This document shows, piece after piece, positions 1 through 4,729 of a stretch of 5,527 nt of DNA. Position 1 is the stretch's first letter. Each line of letters opens with the position of its first letter. Made by a program: the position numbers and the translations under genes. The notes under the pieces were generated by a model. The model searched no databases, had not been told where the DNA came from, and worked only from the letters and a program-made list of their open reading frames with translations. The stretch covers positions 1 to 5,527 of the forward strand of contig DXJA01000106.1 of NCBI GenBank assembly GCA_019056875.1. Direction: 5' to 3'. The DNA is from Candidatus Jordarchaeum madagascarense. Lineage in GTDB: Archaea > Asgardarchaeota > Jordiarchaeia > Jordiarchaeales > Jordiarchaeaceae.

Positions 1-190
1 ATCTGTGCGGTTTACTTATTAAAGAGTATAATGCATATCAGGTGATCTGTATTTACCGAGCTAGAATCTAAGACTTGAAACCGAGGCTATCAAGCAACAA
101 GTTTTATTACTTCCTTTTCCTTTACACGATTCCATCACTAACACTGGTGAACCAATATTCCTCAGTAACTGATAGGATATATGGTTCTTA

Positions 191-198
191 GTTATATC
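191..198 (+). promoter_or_regulatory. Possible TATA box for the alanine dehydrogenase gene
   Basis: A TTATAT core lies in AT-rich DNA here. With the usual archaeal spacing of about 26 bases, transcription would start near 219-222, giving a leader of about 30 bases before the GTG at 252. This is a composition match only; AT-rich DNA produces such boxes by chance. Confidence 0.35.
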
Positions 199-251
199 GA
201 ATCATAAATCAATTATTGCTTTAAAGGATGTACCCTCGAAAGGTGTGTGAA

Positions 252-1253
252 GTGTCTGAAGTAGTTGTCTTGTCACAGGAGGAAGTTAGATCGTGTCTTC
301 CGATGAGCGGCGCCATCAAGGCAGTAACTGAAGCATATAAGGCGTTTGCTGAGGGACGAGTTGAGTTGCCGCCGGTGGTGCATTTGAACGTCGAAAAGTA
401 TAGAGGCGAAGTGGATATTAAATCAGGGTTCGTGGAGGACTTTGGACTTATCGGAGCAAAAATCGCTTCAGGGTTTTACGATAACCCAAAACTCGGTTTG
501 CCATCAGGGATAGCAGTCGTCATCTTAATGGATTTAAAAACAAGTCTTCCGCTCGCGATCATGGATGGAACGTACCTAACAGCGGTTAGAACTGGGGCAG
601 CAGGGGCGGTCGCCGCGAGTGTGCTTGCGAGAAAAGAAGCCAAGAGGGTGGGGGTAATAGGCGCTGGAACACAGGCACGAATGCAGGTGTTGGCGCTAAA
701 AGAACTCTTTCCCCTTGAACAGGTAAAAGTATACAATATTCATGAGAGCAGTAAGAAAAAATACGCCTCGGATATGCGAGAGCAACTAGGCATTGAGGTT
801 CAGGCCGTGGACACAACAAAAAGCGCCGTGAGTGATGTAGACATCATTGTGACCGCCACTCCCTCCAAGAAAGCCATTGTCATGAATGAATGGATCGAAA
901 AAGGCATGCACATTAATGCAATCGGGGCAGACGCCCCTGGAAAGCAAGAGTTAGACCCCATGATTATAAAGCGTGCAAAAATCGTAGTAGACAGTCTCAA
1001 ACAATGCCGCGAGATTGGAGAAATCCAACACGCGCTCGCTCAAGGATTGATTAAAGAAAGTGACATTCACGCTGAGATTGGAGAAATCTTAATTGATAAA
1101 AAGTCGGGCAGAGAAACAGAGGAAGAGATCACAATGTTTGATTCCACCGGGTTAGCGGTTCAAGACATAGCTGCAGCGAATGTCGTCTACAATTTGGCGA
1201 AAAAGAAGGGAATAGGTCATCGCGTTAAATTGCTCGATTTAAACGACAAATGA
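252..1253 (+). CDS. ala: Alanine dehydrogenase, ornithine cyclodeaminase/mu-crystallin family
   Basis: This is a cytosolic NAD(P)-dependent enzyme of 333 residues. The family includes archaeal alanine dehydrogenase (alanine + NAD+ to pyruvate + ammonia + NADH) and ornithine cyclodeaminase (ornithine to proline + ammonia). Visible motifs, numbered from GTG 252, are Lys70 in GAKIASG (the conserved active-site lysine region), the TAVRTGAAG segment around 111-118, the Rossmann dinucleotide loop GVIGAGTQA at 134-142, GADAPGKQELD at 225-235 and FDSTGLAVQD at 296-305. From memory these match the Archaeoglobus fulgidus alanine dehydrogenase (322 residues) closely along the whole length, which favours that activity. 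I chose GTG 252 because AGGTG at 241-245 sits six bases upstream and the product then begins M-SEVVVLSQEEV, aligning with the family N-terminus. An in-frame ATG at 228 has only GG touching it and adds eight unmatched residues. The gene converges on the membrane protein gene. Substrate (alanine, ornithine or an imino acid) cannot be settled from sequence. Confidence 0.9.
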   Translation: MSEVVVLSQEEVRSCLPMSGAIKAVTEAYKAFAEGRVELPPVVHLNVEKYRGEVDIKSGFVEDFGLIGAKIASGFYDNPKLGLPSGIAVVILMDLKTSLPLAIMDGTYLTAVRTGAAGAVAASVLARKEAKRVGVIGAGTQARMQVLALKELFPLEQVKVYNIHESSKKKYASDMREQLGIEVQAVDTTKSAVSDVDIIVTATPSKKAIVMNEWIEKGMHINAIGADAPGKQELDPMIIKRAKIVVDSLKQCREIGEIQHALAQGLIKESDIHAEIGEILIDKKSGRETEEEITMFDSTGLAVQDIAAANVVYNLAKKKGIGHRVKLLDLNDK

Positions 1254-1258
1254 TTTTT
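1254..1258 (+). terminator. Possible T-run terminator after ala
   Basis: Five T residues directly follow the TGA stop of the alanine dehydrogenase gene. Archaeal termination often uses short T runs without a hairpin. The run is short, so the call is weak. The rest of the 98-base gap to the convergent gene shows no clear hairpin or other element. Confidence 0.3.
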
Positions 1259-1351
1259 ATGGAGTTGGGAGGAGATAGATAGTATAACGCTCCAAACTAA
1301 TCCTTCTCAACAATGCAGTTATACAAAAGGGATGGGTATTGCGAAACTTGT

Positions 1352-2218
1352 CTATTGTTTTGTTTGGTTCTTGGCAACCAAGTATTTTCTCTTAATCACG
1401 AATTCGTATATTACCGCTACGAGTATAACCACTAAGGCAATTATAATGAAGAACAAAGTGTAAGGATTACCGAAAGTCACATAGTTAAGATATATTAAAA
1501 GTTTAGCACCCAAGAAACAGTACAAAAAGGCCCGGGGGAATCCTCCAACTATTGTAGGAAAAATATAAGATCTAAACTTGATTTTAGTCAGACCCGCGCC
1601 ATAAGAAACAGCGTCAAAAAGCACAAGCGGGATTAATCTCGCGGCGAGAATTGCCCAGAACCCGTACTTCGTGAACCACCTGTCCGCTATGAGAACAGCG
1701 TCCCCTAGTGTATAAATAACAACCCTGTCAAAAAGTCTTCTCAGTCTTCCTCCGCTCGGTTGATATTCTTTTTTCTCCATACCCATAGTTTCTTTTTCCC
1801 ATCGTTCAATAACTGGTCTCCCAACAAATCTCGCAATATAAAACCCGATAACACCACCCACGATTTCTCCGGTGCCTCCAACGAAACCCGCCAATAAAAT
1901 TCCATAATCAAACCCGTAAAACGAGGAAAATATAGTCGTATAGAATATCAAAGTGAAAATATTAAAGATTCCATGAAATAAAAACATTAAAGGAATAAGC
2001 GAAATTATATTATATTGAATGGAGAAGGCGGCTCCACCAAGCATCAAAACAAGTTCACTGGGAATCGGTGCGATTATTGCTTGCAAAATCATGGCCGCAA
2101 AGAATCCAATAGGTCCATAGGTAAAAATCCACCATAAAACACCATTGAAAAGACTCTGGAAAAACGCATTTATGCCGTCTAATATTGATAAAGTAACGAA
2201 CAGAACTGGAAAATACAC
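1352..2218 (-). CDS. VTT-domain (SNARE-associated/DedA-like) multi-pass membrane protein
   Basis: This 288-residue integral membrane protein has the pattern of the VTT/SNARE_assoc family (DedA, TVP38, VMP1, TMEM41), whose studied members are lipid scramblases or flippase-like transporters. Hydrophobic segments lie at about 23-63 (with the PIPSE motif at 51-55, like the re-entrant loop of DedA proteins), 70-95, 104-130 and 184-245, with a last helix at about 254-274 and a basic tail. The first motif half is GEIVGGVIGFYIARFVGRP (117-135). The second runs from Arg194 and Pro197 through FDAVSYGAGL (201-210) to a Gly/Pro-rich helix at 224-238. A charged cytosolic loop (about 138-166) links the halves. 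The GTG start is fixed by GGAGG eight bases upstream; no ATG occurs before residue 43. The family call is firm, but the transported substrate is unknown. Confidence 0.85.
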   Translation of the reverse strand: MYFPVLFVTLSILDGINAFFQSLFNGVLWWIFTYGPIGFFAAMILQAIIAPIPSELVLMLGGAAFSIQYNIISLIPLMFLFHGIFNIFTLIFYTTIFSSFYGFDYGILLAGFVGGTGEIVGGVIGFYIARFVGRPVIERWEKETMGMEKKEYQPSGGRLRRLFDRVVIYTLGDAVLIADRWFTKYGFWAILAARLIPLVLFDAVSYGAGLTKIKFRSYIFPTIVGGFPRAFLYCFLGAKLLIYLNYVTFGNPYTLFFIIIALVVILVAVIYEFVIKRKYLVAKNQTKQ

Positions 2219-2226
2219 TTCAAAAT

Positions 2227-2231
2227 CCTCC
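2227..2231 (-). promoter_or_regulatory. Ribosome binding site GGAGG for the VTT gene
   Basis: On the minus strand GGAGG is followed by eight bases and then GTG (2218). It is the strongest Shine-Dalgarno match in the window and decides in favour of the GTG start. Confidence 0.7.
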
Positions 2232-2260
2232 AGAACTGGACTACTTGAACAAGTAAAGCC

Positions 2261-2267
2261 TATAAAC
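2261..2267 (-). promoter_or_regulatory. TATA-like box for the VTT gene
   Basis: GTTTATA reads on the minus strand. A start about 26 bases downstream (near 2238) would leave a leader of about 20 bases carrying the GGAGG site. A second AT-rich box (TTATAATTATAG, 2273-2284 region) lies slightly further upstream and could be the real one. Confidence 0.45.
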
Positions 2268-2457
2268 TTTACTATAATTATAAGAAAAAATTAAAACCAA
2301 AATTTGATTAGTCCAAGCCACCAGAATATAAGCAAGACACCAAACCCAAACACATGTCTACATTCTCTAAAATAAAAGAAGGCGCTCGTTAAAAACACAT
2401 CCTGAATATTACCCTTTTTTTGATTCATATTCCCGCTTTAATCCTCGGATATAGGAA

Positions 2458-2467
2458 TTTATTTAAA
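2458..2467 (+). promoter_or_regulatory. TATA box for the DUF47-endA operon
   Basis: TTTATTTAAA is a good archaeal TATA match. Spacing predicts transcription starting near 2488, about 25 bases before ATG 2513. This also argues against the in-frame TTG at 2420, which would lie upstream of the promoter. The rest of the divergent intergenic region (2284-2457) shows no gene or clear structure. Confidence 0.6.
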
Positions 2468-2512
2468 TGTGTTCGGGCAGAGATTAAAACACCCAAAAAA
2501 GAGGAAAGAGGC

Positions 2513-3163
2513 ATGTCAATTGATTTAAACCAAAGCAAGGAGAGAATAGTTTTAGAAATAATACAAGACCACATAAGAAAAATACTATCCGCGGTAAAAG
2601 AGCTCGCCCCATTCCTAGAAGCATGGTTAAGCGGAAACGACAACGAAATGGAAGAAATACTCTCAAAAATATCACAGGCTGACAACGAAGCTGAAGAAAT
2701 AAAACTAGCGCTCCTAGACGAACTCTCCATAGCAGCAACCCTAATCCAAAGAGAAGACATGATGCGACTAGTCCTCATAACCGACGAAATCGTCGACTAT
2801 ATCGAGGGAACCGCATTCAGACTAAAAGGAATAAAAGACTGGAAACCCAAAGGCGCCATAATCGAAGACATACGAAACCTAATAAACACCATGATAAACT
2901 CGGTAGAAACACTCCGAGAAGCCATATTCACCATAGTAGAAGACGCAGAAAGAGCCAAAAAAGCCGCCGAAGAAGTCGACAAAATAGAAAGATTCATGGA
3001 CCAAATCCACAGAGCCACCGAACAATCCCTATTCGAACAAGACATAGACCACCGCACACTAATACGCATACTAAACATCGTAACCAACCTCGAAGACACA
3101 GTAGACATCACTAGAAAAGCCGCCGACGCAGTACGCATAATAGCCGTCGCAAGACAAGGCTAA
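2513..3163 (+). CDS. DUF47 / PhoU-like protein
   Basis: The product is a 216-residue, all-helical, acidic and soluble protein of the DUF47 (PhoU-like, TIGR00153-type) family. Members usually accompany Pit-type phosphate permeases and are thought to regulate phosphate uptake; PhoU relatives bind metal clusters through repeated E/D-x-x-x-D motifs. Here such patches occur at ADNEAEEIK (56-64), TDEIVDYIE (90-98), EEVDKIERFMD (153-163) and LEDTVDI (193-199), set in long amphipathic helices with the two-fold repeat of the family. ATG 2513 is chosen because GAGG (2501-2504) precedes it and the TATA box lies just upstream. The 31 residues added by the upstream TTG 2420 do not look like the family. 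No phosphate transporter is visible in this window, which is unusual for the family. The gene shares an operon with endA, 40 bases downstream. Codons strongly favour A- and C-ending forms (ATA, AGA, CTA). Confidence 0.85.
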   Translation: MSIDLNQSKERIVLEIIQDHIRKILSAVKELAPFLEAWLSGNDNEMEEILSKISQADNEAEEIKLALLDELSIAATLIQREDMMRLVLITDEIVDYIEGTAFRLKGIKDWKPKGAIIEDIRNLINTMINSVETLREAIFTIVEDAERAKKAAEEVDKIERFMDQIHRATEQSLFEQDIDHRTLIRILNIVTNLEDTVDITRKAADAVRIIAVARQG

Positions 3164-3191
3164 AACCCGAAAAACAAAAACCAAAAACACC

Positions 3192-3196
3192 GAGGT
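3192..3196 (+). promoter_or_regulatory. Ribosome binding site GAGGT for endA
   Basis: GAGGT sits seven bases before the GTG at 3204, within the 40-base gap after the DUF47 stop. It supports the GTG start and separate translation initiation inside one transcript. Confidence 0.6.
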
Positions 3197-3203
3197 AGAA
3201 TAA

Positions 3204-3779
3204 GTGGAAACCACCGAAAAAACCACAGGAAAAAAAAGAGCAGAACTAATACAAGGAAACAGAGTAATCGTATGGAATCCTGAAGAAGGTTCCCAACTCT
3301 ACGCCGAAAGCTATTACGGCCAACCCCTAGGCATACGAAAACCCAAATCCCCCCAATTCACCCGCCCCCTAGAACTCTCCCTAATAGAAACACTCTACCT
3401 AATTGAAAAAGAAAAAATCGAACTCACAGACGCCACAGACGACCACACAGTAACCAAACAAGAACTAGAAGAAAAAGCAGAACAAACCTACATAGACTTC
3501 AAAACAAAATACACAGTATACAAGAACCTCAGAGAAAGAGGATACATCGTCAGACCCGGATTAAAATTCGGAGCAGACTTCTCAATATACGAACACGGAC
3601 CAGGAATAGATCACGCCCCACTCATAGTATCAGTCGTACCCAAAGGCACACAACTCAGCCCCATAGAAACCGTAAGAGCCGGGCGACTCGCAACCAGCGT
3701 CAGAAAGAAATTTGTGGTCGCAACAGTAGGACCCACCGGAGAACCCAAATACTACATGTTCGCCTGGCACAAACCCTAA
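3204..3779 (+). CDS. endA: tRNA-splicing endonuclease, catalytic subunit
   Basis: The enzyme cuts introns out of precursor tRNAs (and some rRNA precursors) at bulge-helix-bulge sites, leaving 2',3'-cyclic phosphate ends for ligation. The 191-residue length matches the single-domain archaeal subunit. The N-terminal domain (about 10-95) contains the GNRVIVW strand and PLELSLIETLYL helix. The C-terminal catalytic domain contains YIVRPGLKFGADFSIY (114-129), HAPLIV (137-142) and RAGRLATSVRKK (158-169). The catalytic triad is Tyr129, His137 and Lys168; the His-Lys distance of 31 equals that of Methanocaldococcus jannaschii (125/156). The GTG start is supported by GAGGT seven bases upstream. It lies 40 bases after DUF47 and is probably cotranscribed. 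Whether it works as a homotetramer or with a separate structural subunit cannot be read here; no second subunit gene is in the window. Codon use is A/C-rich like DUF47 and unlike the genes after the RNA. Confidence 0.95.
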   Translation: METTEKTTGKKRAELIQGNRVIVWNPEEGSQLYAESYYGQPLGIRKPKSPQFTRPLELSLIETLYLIEKEKIELTDATDDHTVTKQELEEKAEQTYIDFKTKYTVYKNLRERGYIVRPGLKFGADFSIYEHGPGIDHAPLIVSVVPKGTQLSPIETVRAGRLATSVRKKFVVATVGPTGEPKYYMFAWHKP

Positions 3780-3787
3780 ACCAACAT
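3771..3787 (+). repeat. 17-bp direct repeat, copy 1
   Basis: The sequence AAACCCTAAACCAACAT covers the last two codons and stop of endA and recurs exactly at 3892-3908, 121 bases later. Partial similarity continues on the left (TGGCACAAA against TGGCTCAAA). Confidence 0.7.
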
Positions 3788-3829
3788 CCAAACAAAAAGA
3801 TTCTAATAATATATCCAAAAAATCTAGAC

Positions 3830-3837
3830 TTTTTATA
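3830..3837 (+). promoter_or_regulatory. Possible TATA box downstream of endA
   Basis: TTTTTATA precedes no open frame. Spacing predicts a start near 3860, just before the AGCCCGGAGTGGCTC segment. The T run could instead terminate the endA transcript. The 266 bases between endA and the structured RNA are otherwise AT-rich with no coding frame, apart from this box, the direct repeat and a further TTTTTATA at 3969-3976. Confidence 0.3.
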
Positions 3838-3891
3838 CACACTCAAAACATGAATAATTAAAACCGAAAGCCCGGAGTGGCTCAAACAAAA

Positions 3892-3908
3892 AAACCCTAA
3901 ACCAACAT
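3892..3908 (+). repeat. 17-bp direct repeat, copy 2
   Basis: This is an exact copy of the endA tail sequence at 3771-3787, here in non-coding DNA. It may be a remnant of a local duplication of the 3' end of endA. On the left an extra A-rich stretch separates it from TGGCTCAAAC. Confidence 0.7.
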
Positions 3909-4015
3909 TTTTGAATTAACACTCCAAACAACTCTTTTATTTCAGAAATTTCAAAAAAACTAAAATCATTTTTATAGTAATTAATTTAATAACTACACTA
4001 AAGACTCCGAAAAAA

Positions 4016-4023
4016 TTTTATAC
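4016..4023 (+). promoter_or_regulatory. TATA box for the structured RNA
   Basis: TTTTATAC follows an A-rich stretch (4010-4015) that could serve as a TFB-binding element. A start about 26 bases downstream falls near 4046, about 12 bases before the terminal helix of the predicted RNA. Confidence 0.6.
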
Positions 4024-4045
4024 CCTCACACACGATATCTTGCTC

Positions 4046-4270
4046 AACAAAGGAAATGGCCCGTGTGGGGCAAAGCGTAGTGTGTATACCACGCTCAGCC
4101 TAGCGGTAACCTTGGGGACTGTGGTTATCTTCGAGCCGCAGCTTGATGGTAGCAGCCATCCCCAGACCCGGGAACGTTAACCGTTTCGGTTTCGTTCGGG
4201 AATTCAACTTGAGGTTCAGTGCTTAGCTGTTCTCATGAAACTCCCGGCGCGGGCCCTCAATTCCTTTTTT
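4046..4270 (+). ncRNA. Unassigned structured RNA, multi-branched, about 200-225 nt
   Basis: A GC-rich island (113 of 198 bases at 4058-4255, 57 percent) lies between flanks of 17 percent (3961-4020) and 28 percent (4261-4320) by hand count. It has no sizeable open frame. Its ends pair: 4058-4065 with 4248-4255 (8 bp), then 4067-4070 with 4242-4245. Inside are a hairpin at 4074-4095 (one mismatch, loop GUGUAU); a stem 4112-4118/4159-4165 enclosing the 8-bp hairpin 4119-4126/4134-4141; a long hairpin 4167-4200 (CCCG/CGGG, AACG/CGUU, AACCG/CGGUU, loop UUU); and a hairpin 4210-4235. At least seven G-U pairs exist only when the plus strand is read, which fixes the orientation and agrees with the upstream TATA box and downstream T run. 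Short resemblances to RNase P RNA and SRP RNA do not hold up (see rejected items). Ends are estimated from promoter and T run; the function is unknown. Confidence 0.75.
4263..4270 (+). terminator. T-run terminator of the structured RNA
   Basis: CCTTTTTT begins eight bases after the end of the terminal helix and is followed by more T-rich sequence to about 4293. This fits archaeal U-rich termination and would give a transcript of about 220 bases. Confidence 0.5.
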
Positions 4271-4300
4271 GGGTTTGAACTTTTGTTTGTTTTCGATGGG

Positions 4301-4310
4301 TTAATTATAA
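4301..4310 (+). promoter_or_regulatory. TATA box for the 98-residue protein gene
   Basis: TTAATTATAA predicts a start near 4333, giving a leader of about 30 bases with AGGTG at 4351-4355. This suggests the small gene is transcribed independently of the structured RNA. Just after the box, AAGTGTGTT occurs twice (4309-4317, 4322-4330) with a 13-base period. Confidence 0.5.
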
Positions 4311-4364
4311 GTGTGTTTTTGAAGTGTGTTCTTATTGATGATTTTTTTGTAGGTGCGTGGTTTA

Positions 4365-4661
4365 ATGGGCAAGTTTTTGACTGCGGATTTGTTGGAGAGT
4401 TTGAAGACTACCCCTTTTCCTATTGAGCGGCGGGCTGATTTTATCAAATCTACTAAGGATGAGGTTTTGAAGGAGTTGGGCGGTATTGATTTTGATGAAA
4501 TTATTGTGAGGGAAGATTATCTTGAAGCTTTTAAAAAGGGGAGACATGTATTTTCTATTGTTAAATTTAGGGACAAATTCTATGTAAGGAATGAGATGAA
4601 GGAGCGAAAAATAGGGACTCTAACAGCCATCGCGCTGGTCCTCTCTGCGGGTATCAAATGA
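4365..4661 (+). CDS. Small protein of unknown function
   Basis: I do not recognise this 98-residue protein. It is mixed charged and apparently soluble: an N-terminal amphipathic part (MGKFLTADLLESLKTTPFP), a basic/acidic helix-like stretch at about 21-38 (ERRADFIKSTKDEVLKEL), a beta-like core at about 62-75 (VFSIVKFRDKFYVR), and a C-terminal hydrophobic segment (GTLTAIALVLSAGIK, 84-98) too short and too close to the end to be a sure membrane helix. ATG 4365 is chosen because AGGTG lies nine bases upstream; an in-frame GTG at 4353 overlaps that site. It is preceded by its own TATA-like box and the structured RNA, and followed 68 bases later by the hydrolase gene. Its codon use is G/T-rich like the hydrolase, which supports it being a real gene of the same region. 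The frame shifted at 4235-4426 is a shadow. Confidence 0.65.
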   Translation: MGKFLTADLLESLKTTPFPIERRADFIKSTKDEVLKELGGIDFDEIIVREDYLEAFKKGRHVFSIVKFRDKFYVRNEMKERKIGTLTAIALVLSAGIK

Positions 4662-4670
4662 TATTTATAT
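4661..4670 (+). promoter_or_regulatory. TATA-like box for the hydrolase gene
   Basis: ATATTTATAT begins on the last base of the preceding stop codon. Spacing predicts a start near 4692 and a leader of nearly 40 bases before ATG 4730. Confidence 0.45.
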
Positions 4671-4729
4671 CCTATTTGTGCTATATTTGTTTCAATTTGA
4701 TTGGTGCTAATAACTGGTTATGAGGGTTA

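Noticed and set aside
1..227. Possible end of an upstream gene, or a C/D-box guide RNA (GGTGATC near 41, CTGATA near 171)
   Set aside because: No frame of useful length is open, and the box-like words are imperfect and too far apart.
2420..2512. Extended N-terminus of the DUF47 protein from TTG 2420
   Set aside because: The TATA box lies inside this stretch, no ribosome binding site precedes the TTG, and the added residues do not resemble the family.
3771..3783. AAACCCTAAACC looks like a plant-type telomere repeat
   Set aside because: There is a single unit at each place, and it is explained by the endA stop region and its duplicate; all other evidence is archaeal.
4142..4158. SRP RNA helix 8, because of GGUAGCAGCC
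   Set aside because: There is no GNAR tetraloop in the required place, no matching CAGG strand, and no Alu-domain UGUAACC motif. The overall length and branching also differ.
4134..4166. RNase P RNA, because GCCGC-GCUUGA followed by a small hairpin and CCCCAGA resembles the conserved segment near P18
   Set aside because: An AG insertion breaks the motif, and the universal elements GGAAAGUCC near the 5' side and ACAGAA-CCGGCUUA near the 3' side are missing. The helices after this point do not follow the RNase P order.
4235..4426. 63-residue open frame overlapping the RNA end and the small gene
   Set aside because: It starts inside the last hairpin of the RNA, has no ribosome binding site, is low-complexity hydrophobic, and overlaps the better-supported frame at 4365.
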